The notes beneath the pieces were generated by a model. That model ran no database searches. It was not told where the DNA came from and saw only the letters and a program-made list of their open reading frames with translations. A stretch of 64,000 nt of DNA from Larimichthys crocea. Taxonomy: Eukaryota > Chordata > Actinopteri > Sciaenidae. This document shows, piece after piece, positions 1 through 12,325 of this stretch; the first letter of the stretch is position 1; each line of letters opens with the position of its first letter. The translations under genes and the position numbers were made by a program. Where the stretch lies: positions 16,924,871-16,988,870 of the forward strand of contig NC_040028.1 in NCBI RefSeq assembly GCF_000972845.2, read 5' to 3'.

Positions 1-914
1 CTGAATTGTCCAACATGCTCAAAGCCAGAGGGACTGCTTTGAAGATTTTCCATGACCTCAACTTGAGTGCAAGTGTGTGTGTGTGTGTGTGTGCGTTAAA
101 ACCGTGCATAGAAATGAGCTCTACAATCCCTCTCTTCTTACCACTTCAGGGGTTAAAGCTGCTACACTGCGATGCTTGCATGTGACTGACCCCTCCCAGC
201 ATCTTGTTATATTCTATCATTAGTGAGGTTTAGTCACAAGAATCCAGCTTTGTTTTAACCTACATACCAGAAACCTAGACTCAAAAACACACACACACAT
301 GCACGCACACACACACAGCAGAAGCAGCAGCTTTGGAAGCCAGCTCACGTGCACTCATACACAGAACGCCAACTTTTTCTGTCTCGCTCTTACAGGAAAC
401 AGCGGCTTAAAGAGGAGGAGGGGAGTCTAGAGAAACAGGGAGGGGAGAAAGAAAGATTTCACAGAGTATGGGAATGGACCCAAAGGAAAACACAGCTCAG
501 ACTCCAGATGTGGAAACACCCTGAATACACACACACACATATATGCACACAAAGACACACAGATTGAGAAAGGAGGAGGTAATGAGGGTCATAAAGCAGC
601 TCTTGCAGCTCCGCTTGGCATCTCGTGATTGGTTGGTCTGTAGCTCCAATGAACTCTTCTCTTCTTTTTCTTTTTCTTTTTTCTTTTGGCAAAGCCCACT
701 GGCAATCTTCGACAACAAATCGACAAAAGATAAAGAAACAAAGACATGGAAGTGTCAACAAGAGAAAATGAGACTGAATAAATGTACCAGAACAGCAAAG
801 TTTAACCGAGACAGAAACACTTGAAACACAGGAAGGAGCGGTTTAGAGCTTGCTTGTAGTTTGATAAGGTCTCGCCTGTATGGTTCTCATTTTGTCTTCA
901 TCCTTCGCTCTAAT

Positions 915-959
<45 letters not shown>

Positions 960-2041
960 AGATGATGCTGGCGTAAACATCGTAGCCGCAGCACTGTCTT
1001 GTTTAATCAGCGCTAAAAACATCAGCTTTCCTTCACCTCATTATTTTTCTAAGTGGACCATGGTCAGCTGTCACTTCTCAAGTGTCTGAGTCTGGCATTT
1101 GTTGACATAGTAACTACTCGCAAACATAAGTGGGTCTCGAGAGACTTTAATAAAACCACAGGGAGTAAAAAAAATAAAGAACAGGGTTAAGGCGATAACT
1201 GGGAAGCGTGATAATCTGAATTCTGTCTTTTTAACTTGTTGAAAATCTTAATCCAGATGTGAATCAAACCACACAGTGAAAGGTAATCTCGCTGCTGGAG
1301 AGATAGCAGCCATTCTTGGAGAATATCTAAATCACGCCCCAAGAGTGTTTGGACTAGTGTGCAAGGATGAAATGTGAACAATTTCAAGTGAGTCAGACTC
1401 ATGACCACAAAGTTATATTTATTATGTTGGTGAGGTAGCGCCACCAAGAGGGAGGGAGTGTCATTAAACTTTGCAGGCTGGTTTAGTGTTGAAATGTGCA
1501 CATCTTTAAGTTCATGTTTAAGAAGCGGTTTATGTTAAACAGGCCACGCTAAAAGTTGAATTTGAGGTTATTCAAACTTGTTATGTACCAAGTGAGCTGA
1601 AGAAATCTGTAGTTGTTGCAAAATGTGTTGACAAAAAAAAAGAAGCAATTTTATATTTCACAGTTCAGGAGTCAAAAGAGAAAATATCATTAAATGGCAA
1701 CAGAAAACTAGGCCAGTCATTCAGCCTCTGCCCTTGGCGTTACTCTCCACTAACTTTCTTTGAATTCTTCTCTCGCTGGCCGGCAAACAAAAGTGATAAA
1801 TCAGTGCAGCCTTTTTTTGGATGTCATCAGGGGAGAGAGTCTATTCTGTCAGTGCAGTGAAGGAGTGTCGAGGTCAAGACGGTCAAGTTTGATTGAACGT
1901 GACAGTATAATTCGAGAGAGAGAATTTGTGCTTTAAAACGTGGTCGCAGCGCTCTTAAATGTGCGTCTTGATAGGGAAACAGCGCCGCCCTGTGGGAAGA
2001 AAAGTGTCGATAAAGTTTCCAACGTGTTTCCTGTCTTTCAG
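1..2041 (+). other. fstl1: fstl1 upstream intron (no coding exon recognised)
   Basis: The first fstl1 exon I can place begins at 2042 after a good acceptor, and it encodes the residues that directly follow the signal peptide in the family. The signal-peptide exon should therefore lie further upstream, and I found no hydrophobic ATG-led exon with a donor in this stretch. The region holds GT/CA microsatellites (about 74-93, 286-318 and a 38-bp CA run at 917-954) and otherwise unremarkable intronic sequence. Intron status is inferred from the gene model. Confidence 0.6.
917..954. repeat. (CA)19 microsatellite
   Basis: A perfect run of 19 CA units in the presumed fstl1 intron. Useful as a length-polymorphic marker; no function is implied. 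Confidence 0.95.
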
Positions 2042-5000
2042 GAGCTGCAGAGCAAGAGCAAAGTGTGTGCCAATGTGTTCTGCGGGGCCGGCAGGGAGTG
2101 TGCCGTTACCGAGAAGGGGGAGCCCAGCTGTCTTTGTATAGAGGTGAGTGCTGGCTCTGCAGAGACCACGTGACGCTTACTTCCACACACAGGAAAAGGA
2201 GCAGCAATGTAAAGAAATGATACAAAAATGAACAATTCTGTCTTCTGCCCCTCTCTCTCTCTCTTTCCAGAGCTGTAAGCCCCACAAGAGGTCAGTGTGT
2301 GGCAGCAACGCTAAGACGTACAGGAATCACTGCGAGCTCCACAGGGATGCTTGTCTGACTGGTTTGAAGATCCAGGTGGCTCACGATGGACACTGCCAGG
2401 GTATGAGCAGCCACACAAGATGTAGCAATCTCACCACAGGGTCTTTTAATCGCTGTTTTGGAGCTTCCATTTGTATCACACAATCTGTCATTGGATTATA
2501 GATGTTAATGTGAATATTTTAAAGTCAGTGTAAAGGCACTTTTTCTTTCAAAATACATTAAATATGTTGGAAAAACTTTGAACTATATATTCCTGAAATG
2601 TGGAGTTAGAGATTTTTCACCAGTTTTTCAGTCTCAGGATTTTGTGGGCGGTCCTTAAAGGCTGGCTCGATGACACGCTGAGGCCACCCTGAGCAAAGAG
2701 ATAGAGATTAATTTATCTCGCTCGGTGTGTCTCAAAGTTAATCATATCATTTTATGAACTCATCTGACACGTTTCAGTCACTTCATAATTGCTGCTTCAG
2801 CGCATTCAGTGGACACGCCCCCACAGTCCTGGAGCTGAGAGCACTGCTCATTTTTACACGATTTTGACACCTAATTTCATAAACTTGTCGATATTTTTAA
2901 TCGTTTAAAATTTTGGATGGCTAATAACACTTTCTTTTTTAGTCTGACAAACTCAGAACACATATTTATTCTTAGTTTACACAGGCTTTATTGCTATAAA
3001 CTGATATCTAAAGTTCCTTTCTTATCTAGCTAAAGCTGTTTCCAAGAATGCTTTTACGATCCCAGTATAGTGCAACTTCAAATGTGGTTAAGACTATAAT
3101 AACATTATCATTAATAATTAAAAAGATGTTCTTTTCAAGAGCAATAAAGCATTTTGATCAGGGGAATGGTGCCAGATCAGTACAAGGTTATAGACTAGAT
3201 GACCTCCCTGCAGTTATATATATATATTTTACATGTTTTACACTGTGATGCTTGCTATGTTCCTGTAGTTACTCTGTCTACTACACAAACAACATTTAAT
3301 TGGTTAGCATAGTAAGGGATGCAGCAATCCAAGTTTTTCTCTCCTGAGACCGACAACACAGAACGTCTGCCGATATGAAGCACCGATCCAGAATCAATAC
3401 TCACTTCACTGCAGGGAACTCAATTTAAATGTAAGATAATATGACAGCAGGGCCTGCAGTGGCATTAAAACTGATTTGGGCTTGAGTTAATGTAACTGGC
3501 AGTGGAAACAATGACCTTTTTAGTGCTGCTGACCAAGAAATTTTATTTACTGTAGATGGCTCAGTATAATAAGGTCAGGATTGACACTAATACCAATCTG
3601 CCATGTCAGATTGGTGCATTCCTATTTCTAAGTGTTTTGTTGTGGGCAGTCAGGTGTCAAGTGCAGGCTGGAAGCTCAAATATTACAGCTATTAGAGCTG
3701 CTGCTTGGTTATTTCAGCATTGGCTAAATAAGGGCAGACAGCTCTCCCAACATGGCCTTTTAATGACCCTCAATTATAACGTATCAGACCACACTTTGTT
3801 AAATATTATATATGTGAGGATGTGTGTGGATGCCATTGGGTTCACCTGACAAGCAGGTGACACGTGGCGCTTTGTGCTGATAATACAGCATATATAAAGA
3901 CTGATGGAGGTGATATGATATGTGTGTATATCAGGTGATTGTGTTGATTGATCTAATGCATCTAATTTTATTGCCTTATCTTGAGTGAACTTCACCTCGA
4001 CTGTCCTTCTCACACTTGGTGATGCCGCACTCTTTGTGTCTCCGCTGGGCAGAGAAAATATTTACGTCACACCTTCCTGTTTTACAGCCCTTTGGCCTAG
4101 TGTTCAAGGATAGCCACGTTTATTTCTATTTATCTGAATCAGGTCAACGCTGTCCAATTGAATTTTTTGTATTTTGCCTCAAATAATTGTATTCTTTCTC
4201 TCTTTTAAAAAAAATCACCTTTAGAGAGGAAAGCAGAGCAGGCAGCTGCCAGCCCAGGTGAGTTTGTGTCTGTGTGCTTGTTTTGTATATTTAAATTACG
4301 TTTATGGACTTTTTGTACAATCTTAGTGACATAAGAAGTTCACTTTAAACATGTAAATTCAATGTTTGGATTTAGATCTTGGTTCCCAGATGGGTTAGGC
4401 TGAGATCTGTCTGTGCAATGACTGTATTTTATGGTCTAACAGAAAGAACATGGAAACACTGACGTATGCACAAAGGGCAGGGGTCACTCGTGGAATAGCT
4501 TGTGAGATAGATTGATAGATTGTATCCTTTGAAATGTTTATTAATGCTGACCTATGGAAATGTTCCCATCCCTGTAGTGGTATGCTACGCTGCTGACCGC
4601 AATGAACTGAGGGGTCGCGTGATCCAGTGGCTGCAGACTGAGGTCGTCCCAGACGGCTGGTTTGTCAAGGGATCCAACTTCTCTGACATCCTGCTCAAAT
4701 ACTTCAAGGTGGGCTCCTTTTCTCTAACGGGCTGCAGAGAGACAGAATAAACCTGAGTCTAAATCAATGCACACAGTTGCTCCAACAACATTCTTAGTTC
4801 ATTTATCTGTGTGGGCCTCCTCCAAACATCCCTGATCCTTAAAGCCGCTGCAGGCTGTGTCTAATTATTCACGTGACAGATACTTCAAGCATGTCAGCTG
4901 ATGCTTATAATTGAGTTTAATGAGGGTATCTGTCCTGCAGAGGAGGACCCCTGCCACTCAATGGGCTGACATGAATGACGTTAAAGCAGAAGATAGCAGA

Positions 5001-8000
5001 TGGTTCTTTGAACAAATTGTTTAGACACCCAGTATTTATTTGTCTGCTCTTTCTAATCATAAAAAAATGCAGCACATTTTTAGAGCACACTTACCGCTAA
5101 CATGAATATCTTTAGTGCAGCTTGTCCTCCACAAAAACACCACATGGGGTAATGGGATGTAGATTAACAAGCAGCTCTGATTAATTCAAGACGAGCATTC
5201 ATATTGAGATGTACGTCTAAAATTACTGCATGAATAGAAATTTTCATGCTCCTACACACACATTTCTGCTCCAGCTCCATTTTCAAACCGCATGAAATAA
5301 GCACATGCTGTCAGCAGTACTTGATGTGCTTATGTCAAACTGAAATCACTTAACAACAGGGTTACAGAGGGTTTTGTCATGGCAACTGCCGTGCTCTTGG
5401 TATATTTTGTGACTGTACTTGCAATTTTACTGACTGAGGTTAATCTGACCCGTCTATCAGAAACACCAATGATTTCTTTTAGAGTAATATTTCCAGCACA
5501 TGACAAGTCTGTTTTATTTTCTATCTGCAGTCGTACGACAACGGCGATTCTCAGCTGGATTCCTCCGAGCTGCTCAAATTCATCCAGCAGAACGAGTCAG
5601 TTGTGGAGCTGCAGTCCTACGCCGACCAGGAGAGCAACAAGCTGCTCAGGTCAGTGTGTTTGTATGATTTGGATTTGTCTGGCCTTCCATTTGCTTCCAT
5701 GGCAATGCTTGCACATACAGATTCATATCAGTGTGCTTCAGTGCTATTTTAAGCCACGTAGTGTGTCGTTGAACTTTATCTAGCCAGTGCAAACTTTACT
5801 GAAGGCCTCCTGTGGGTGGGGGGGCGCGTGTTGGCATAACTAACTGTGCTCTGTGGAATAAGACACAGGAAACTAATTAACTTTTAGTCTGTGCGCTTCT
5901 TTTCTCCGTCAGCTCGTAATTCTTCTGCATTTGCATGCATGTTTGTTCGTGCTTCCCCAGGAGCCTGTGTGTCGATGCCCTCATTGAGCTCTCTGATGAG
6001 AACGCAGACTGGAAGCTGAGCTTTGATGAGTTCCTCAACTGCCTGAAGCCTGGCTTCAACCCACCAGAGAAGAGTGAGTTTAAAAAGGGTCGACTGACGT
6101 AATGTAACACAAAGTAACACACAGTAGATAAAGTCTATGGATGCATTGAAATGAACTCCTGGCACCTAACAAACTGTGGCAATCAGATTGCTGCTCCGTG
6201 CTGAGTACTCTGGCAGCCGTTTTAGTATTCTGCTGTATATCTAGGATAAAGTTCACAGGAAATGGAGGGAAAACATTGACTACAGAGCACTGAACCCTTT
6301 AACCAGAGTCAAGGACACACACGCATGCTCACATGTAGGCGTTGTGTATTTGTATTTAGAAATTCCAGGTTTATCCAGATTTATCACACACACAGCGAAC
6401 CTTTGGATCATGGAAATCATGACTTTAAAGCATGGACTGTTTAATGACGCACGCATCTTTCTTTCCAAGTTTTGGAGATGTCTTGAATTCATTATTCTTT
6501 TTCAGTCCCTGACACACACACACACGTACTTCACAAGCTCTGCTTAACATGAGAAATTTGCTGACTTTCTTTAGTAAGGTGAAACTAGCCAAAGGCATGT
6601 GACTTTAAAGTTACGACACTGGATGAATAATGTGGCCTTTTGAAATGCTGACAAGTCTTGGTCACCTAAATTTATTACAGGGCGATGCTTTTTTTTCTTT
6701 ATTATCATTCTGCTGTGGTCTATTATCTGTGGTCTTGGCTCAGTAGTCTTTCATGTGTCTTTCGGCAGAATGTGCCTTGGAGGATGAGACATATGAGGAC
6801 GGAGCAGAGACCCAGGTGGAGTGTAACCGCTGTGTGTGTGCATGCGGCAACTGGGTCTGCACTGCTATGACCTGCACTGGTAAGTTTACATTTTTGTGTA
6901 CGTTTATTCTTTTGATTGTTTTTTAATCAGCTTGAACATTTTTTAATGTTTTGTCTTGTCTCCATTCAGATAAAACAGCAGCTGTGGATGAGGTAACAGA
7001 TGCTGGAGCAGAGATGACTGAGGAGGAGTGGAATCTCCGTGTGGCTGAGCTCAACAAGCACCAGGTCTGTCTGAAAACGCCCGTAAACAATAAAAACATG
7101 GAGCATAATCAATCATATGAATGGGAGGTTTATCCCTGAACGGGACAAATCACCTGGGCATACTCTCAACTTTTAAAACATATTTCAAACTGCTCATAAG
7201 ACTCCACTCGGCTATAGGGTCCATTAAATATCACGGACATGAGCCAAAGGGTCTGGCTTTAGATTTCTTCAGGACATAACCTTGATTACTTGCAATGTTT
7301 TTGTTTGGAGGTTTTTTTTTTTTTTGGACACAGAGACTTTAAAATCAAACTGCTCACCCAGCACAAAACAATCCACAGGGGACTTGGTAGGTGTAAATTT
7401 TTATGTTACTGTGTACCAACCTAACACAGCCCACTGAGCCAGGGTATCAACAGCTTTATGACTCCTGGCTCGAAAAGTGAAACAATAAATCAAAAGCAGC
7501 GAAATAAAGAAATGTTTTCTAAATTAGATCAATAAAACTATGAAATAGGCATCGATATGAAAGAGACGGCAGATGGTGGAGGAAAAAAAAGAGCCATATG
7601 ATCACCAACATTTTCTTTTTTATTGGATTTATTATGACTGTTGAAGGGGAGGGATTTTGTGTGGGTGATTCACAGTCATTAACTTATATAGTTATTCCTA
7701 AGAGTGAACGTCAAGTAGCCCACTGTGGGAATTAAGACAATAAACAGCATTATCTGTCAGTCTTAAAGAAGAACGCCACTATTTTTACACATCAAAGGCT
7801 GTCTGCAGGTCCTAGGGAATACTACTGCATTGGTGGCTCCAAAGGGAGCCATGCTGCATGGCAAACTGCCTCAACTGATGTCACTTGAGTCAGCATCAGT
7901 TGAGGTCTAAGACTACAAATCTGAAAATAAAATTAGGAGTCAGAAAGAAGTGAAACACAAGCAAATCCCAGGCTGAATTCTCTGCAGTTGAGTTGCATTG

Positions 8001-9152
8001 TGGGTAATGTAGGCACCAAATTTTGACTAGGAGAATGCATGGATTAAAAAAAATACACTATCTCTGGTTCTAGCTTCTGCAACGCCAGACAGATAAAAAT
8101 GTATCAGTATCACGTTATAACATGAAACATATTACGTTAAAATTTGATCATTTATATTGTTATGATGTGAAAAGTTTCACGTTATAACGTGATAAGTTGT
8201 GCTCGGGTGGAAGTGGAGTTTTCCAGCTATACAGCCCCATGCGTTTTAAAATCCTCTTTATTGTCTGCGTATTTATCACAAAATAATTCACTGTGCTCAG
8301 TGACAACAGAATCTTGACATGTCTCAACCCAAGCATGAAACACAACTTCATTTAAGTCATGTAAATGAGCCATATTTTTCAGTTTATCCACTCTCAGCAC
8401 ACCTGTCCTCACTCAAATAAAAGTTTCACGTTATTACAACGAAATGTCTCACTTTGTAATGTGGAACTGGTACATTTTTATTTCTCTGTTGTGGCGGTAT
8501 TATACTTCAGTACAACGTATTAGAGGAGCACAAGGCTAAATCAGTGAAGTGCTCTTTTAATTACATAACCTGTTATGAGGTAGAACATGGATAGCTCCAG
8601 ACATGTCCAACAAAGGCTTTGTATCCCTGTCCGTTCACTTACAACATAAGGGAATGCTTATGTATGTGTGTTGAGGCTCACAAGGTAACTAGGGCTCTGG
8701 CTTGAGGCCAGGGCTGAGTCAGCAAGGTCATGTACTCCAGAAGGGGCAGCTTATAATGCCACCGTAAACAAATGTGGTTGTATGGGTACACGTTTGGTGT
8801 GACCAGCTGCGAGCTGAATTCAGGGCATTGCTTCAAAATTTTGCTTTTAATAGATAAAGAATATTTTTTACATCTTTATCTTATATTTCATACTTCATGT
8901 CTATGCTGTTTGGGATAAGAGAGAAACGTAATTTCGATGCTCTGTATGTCCTGTACATATAGCAGCATTGACAATAAAGTTGACGTTGACTTTGACTTGA
9001 CTTCCAGAAATGTTAAGAAGCTTTGAGATGCTTATACAAATATATATTCACATCAACATTTATTCATTGTGTTAAATGAGGTCTCAACTCTTTCCATCGT
9101 TTCAATGCAGGAAACAGTCGAGAAGATGAAGAGCAGCACAAAGGAGGCCTAA
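2042..9152 (+). CDS. fstl1: follistatin-like 1 (FSTL1), 5'-incomplete
   Basis: Secreted glycoprotein of the SPARC/follistatin group, known in other vertebrates as a BMP/TGF-beta and TLR4-linked modulator. Coding exons by splice site and phase: 2042-2143, 2271-2400, 4225-4257, 4578-4708, 5531-5649, 5961-6073, 6769-6879, 6970-7064, 9111-9152, giving 291 residues plus stop. Domains in order: follistatin/Kazal cysteine module (starts [17 protein letters not shown], then [21 protein letters not shown]); helical region with NFS and NES glycosylation sequons; EF-hand-like segments ([27 protein letters not shown]); VWC-like cysteine module ([18 protein letters not shown]); acidic/basic tail ending SSTKEA. 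Human FSTL1 is 308 aa, so only the signal-peptide exon is missing, upstream of the window. All introns are GT-AG. Teleosts often have two paralogues (a/b), which I cannot tell apart here. Confidence 0.96.
4225..4257 (+). other. fstl1: fstl1 33-nt microexon
   Basis: Tiny exon with acceptor ...ttag and donor gtgagt. It starts in phase 1 and ends in phase 1, encoding [11 protein letters not shown] plus split codons. It links the Kazal module to the [12 protein letters not shown] segment and corresponds to the short EKKSVSPSASP linker of human FSTL1. Being short and frame-neutral, it could be skipped without a frameshift. Confidence 0.85.
7065..9110 (+). other. fstl1: fstl1 last intron; repeat-derived segment
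   Basis: A 2-kb intron before the 13-codon final exon. It contains a poly-T run near 7313, and at about 8110-8470 repeated forms of the motif CACGTTATAACGTG, including a perfect 16-bp palindrome at 8177-8192. At about 8960-9001 is a tail-like stretch (GACAATAAAGTTGACGTTG and related) of the kind seen at the 3' ends of fish retroposons. No further coding exon is seen. Confidence 0.6.
8177..8192. repeat. perfect palindrome TCACGTTATAACGTGA
   Basis: A 16-bp self-complementary sequence. Degenerate relatives lie nearby (about 8110-8145 and 8420-8460). The set looks like the palindrome-rich terminus or interior of a mobile element rather than a transcription-factor site. Confidence 0.8.
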
Positions 9153-10580
9153 ACAAGGACTCAATGAAGGAGAGGACGCACGTCATCAACCTTCCTCCAT
9201 ACTTGATTTACCTTGCGGCCATGTGTTGTTACTAAACTGACTTTTTCATGTTTCTCTGCTATGTTTTTTTTTTTTTTACATTGTTTCAGTGTTTGTGTTG
9301 ATGTTTGTTAGATTCAGGGGCGATCGAAGAGTATTATAGGATTCCCTCCTGTTCAGTACTGTCATATTTGATTGTATTACTGCGCCTCTACGCTAGCCCT
9401 GGGGCTATTTTTACTACAATCCTTATATTTTTACAGTTAGTATGGAGAAAAAAAAAAAAGTTGTCACTGTTTTGGAATATGGAAGTTTGAGAAGGTAGAA
9501 GAGAAATCCAGCTGTTGAAATGAGGAAGCTACAGACAAAGCTCACCACGTGACGTGACACCTAGTGCAGCATGTTTCTCCACATCCTGAGAGGTTTTTAC
9601 AGTCAACAAGTAGGAGACGCTGGAACAAGAAGGTAAAGCTACTAGTGATTTTGTTGCCATTTAGAACTGCCACAGTAGGCCACTACTTGACCAATGCACT
9701 TCTCTTTCTTTCTCTCGAGCTTTCCTAGGCTTTAGTTTATCAGAAGCCTGAAAACTGTTTATATCTTACTGCTAAAGTAATACTTTTGCTGCAACAACAA
9801 AAAAAAAAAAAGCATTTGCTTCTGTGTACAGTATGTTATTGGCTTGTTCAATCGAGTTCCCGTGATATGCTCAGCCGAGTCTCCCCGGTGTGTTTTTTTT
9901 TTTTTTTCAGTTTCAACATTTCTTGGTCTGTGACAAACAAACATCGTGGTCCATCTTTTTCAGCATGGCACAGCACAACTGCACCAAGGCGAGACTTGTG
10001 ATCTGAATATAGCATGGTGAACACTGAAACCAAAGTCTTGATGTTTGAATGATGTAAAAAAATTAATTAAAAAAAAATCTCTCCAGGTAAAACATTACTC
10101 TGGACCCAGCAACAACACTATACCTGTGCTTACAAAATCACTCTAACAGAAGGACTAGCCTCACTGTCAGCTAAAGTAGCTTAGACGCATCGATAACTGG
10201 GTGCATTTTAAGTGTGTGTGTATGTGTGTGTGTGTGTGTGTGTGTGCTATGGGAGTGCGATTGGTTTGTTAAATGTCTTTATTTGTTAAAAATCCTGTAT
10301 CTAAATTGGGAGATTTGACAATAAAATATCAGTGCCTTAGACCTGCAAACAGTATAGGTCTCTACCTTTGCCTGCTATTATGCCACGTGGCATAGCGAGA
10401 ATGAGTGTGCTTTGCTGAATTTTAGCAGTAAACTAGTGCTTTGTGACTCTATCCCTGATACATGTCTGCGTGAAAGTTGCATTACTAGGTTGAGGCTAAA
10501 TCTTTATATTCCACTAAAAGTGCAGAGACTGTAAGGAATATGTATGTATGCCAATAAAGCCCATACACAACAACACAGCT
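9153..10580 (+). other. fstl1: fstl1 3'UTR with two candidate poly(A) signals
   Basis: Sequence after the fstl1 stop. AATAAA hexamers occur at 10320-10325 and 10553-10558, each followed by T/GT-rich sequence, so a short and a long 3'UTR are both plausible. The stretch also holds poly-T and poly-A runs (about 9265, 9450, 9800, 9895) and a GT microsatellite at 10212-10246. The extent is inferred from the signals, not from transcript data. Confidence 0.6.
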
Positions 10581-11960
10581 TTGTCACTTTGTACTTGAGT
10601 GTATGCTTTTATCTGTCAGATTTCACATACTGTGGAGTAAAAAGAAAAAAAAAGAACATTTCTCTTGGGGAATTATAGACCTGTCAGTCTGAATAAGAAA
10701 GTGTTACATAAAGCTATTCTATCCACTGTTGGGCTCTCTCCTTTGGGTGTAGTTTTGAATCCAATATTATGTTTTTGAATTGCCCATGAGGCACTACATG
10801 GTGAAGTAGAGCATATCGAGTACATGTGCAATTTCACTTATATTCTCTTACTTTTAACAGATATATTCTTTGCACTGATCACTGGACGTTCTGATATTGT
10901 CACTTTGGACTCCTCTGCTAAACACTGTGACTTTCATTCATTGTCTACAGCCTAATTTAATTGTGTGTGTGTGTGTGTGTGTTTTATATATATATATATA
11001 TAGCTCTATTTGTAGTTCTATTTCTTATTTCTAGTTCTATTTTTACTTTTATATAGTTCTACATTTGTAAAGATCTCAGCACATGTTTGAATTCTTAGAA
11101 CAGGTTTAATTTAAATGCAGATTTATCTATATCCGATTATATTTGTACTTATTTAATTATATTTAGATAATTGTTGAACTAGCCTTTAATGTGAGGCGCT
11201 TTGAAATTTTATTTTGAAAAGTAAAAATAATTAGTAAGGGTAATGTAAGAGCCAGTGGTAAGATATTTGATATCTATCTAAAAATAAATAAGTAAATATA
11301 AGGAGAAGACGAAGAAAGTAGCCAGGCATCATTCTATGACTATCATTTTTGTTCATATTAGGACACATCAGAGTGAATTATCGACTTTATACCAATTTGA
11401 ATGATTGTTATTCTGTTTAACCTGTGCTTTATTTCAGTTAAGTGGCGTTTGCAATGCTTTGTCATGTAAGTCTTGTCATTTTAATAGTCACAATTGATCT
11501 CAAATGTGATGTCTTTATTCTGTAATCCTAGTCCACATTTAACTAGTCACTACAGCCAGAATCAGTTCTTCAAAACTGCCCACGTACTGTAAGTATCACT
11601 TCCTACCTCGTCGAAATCTGGGCGAAATCTCACGAAGTAACCCGAACAAAATAGAGCTGTGACAGCCGTGTGAATAGATCTGAATACAGTGAGAGAAACC
11701 CAATTATCCTGTACCTATTTCACACTCAATGCACGTCTAAGTCAGCAGAGTATTGCATAATGTAACAGAGGAGGGGTGTTGCATAATGGCAGACCGTGCT
11801 GGGCATCTGTCAGGACGAATCATCCTATACAACAACACGGGTTGCTGCAAGACTCAAAAACCTAATCAGTTTGAATTACACACATGGTGATGTTGCGCGT
11901 CGCTATAAAATGTCAATAAAGTGCAATAAAGCCACAAATCTGTTTGATACCTCTGTAATG
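10581..11960. other. intergenic, fstl1-lrrc58
   Basis: About 1.4 kb without a supportable gene. It contains adjoining (TG)n and (TA)n runs at 10962-11002, A/T-rich sequence, and two close AATAAAG motifs near 11918-11931 whose relevance is unclear. Confidence 0.6.
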
Positions 11961-11974
11961 TGACAGATTGCGCT

Positions 11975-12060
11975 ATCGGCCAATCAGCGGGTGCGTGGGC
12001 GGGGCTTGGCTCGGGAATCAGCCAATCGCTGAACGCGAATGGAAATATCTCGCCTCAAAG
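11975..12060 (+). promoter_or_regulatory. lrrc58: lrrc58 proximal promoter (two CCAAT boxes and a GC box)
   Basis: A CpG-rich patch about 300 bp upstream of the lrrc58 ATG. It has CCAAT at 11980-11984, the GC box GGGCGGGGC at 11997-12005 and a second CCAAT at 12022-12026, with no TATA box. This is the usual arrangement of an NF-Y/Sp1-driven housekeeping promoter. The transcription start probably lies between about 12060 and 12200. Confidence 0.7.
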
Positions 12061-12325
12061 AACGGCTGCATTGTAGGACTCGGACACTGCATTCAATGTA
12101 GTGACATGTAACGTTAGCTCAATACTAAATTAGTGACCTAGATTTTTTGTTACTCCAGAGATGTGTTTAAATGTAGAAACCTTTCCCTTCTCCATGTCGA
12201 AGGCGGACAGGTCCTGGAGCTAACTCGCGGTTTACGGGGGCGTTCAGCCTACAGCAGAAAAAAAAAAAAAAAACTTCTACAAGGACTTTGTTCAGAGTTT
12301 AAATTCACGCTAAAATCGCCTGAAA

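Noticed and set aside
9153..10580. miR-198-like hairpin in the fstl1 3'UTR, as in human FSTL1
   Set aside because: I saw no matching hairpin; that microRNA is known only from primates.
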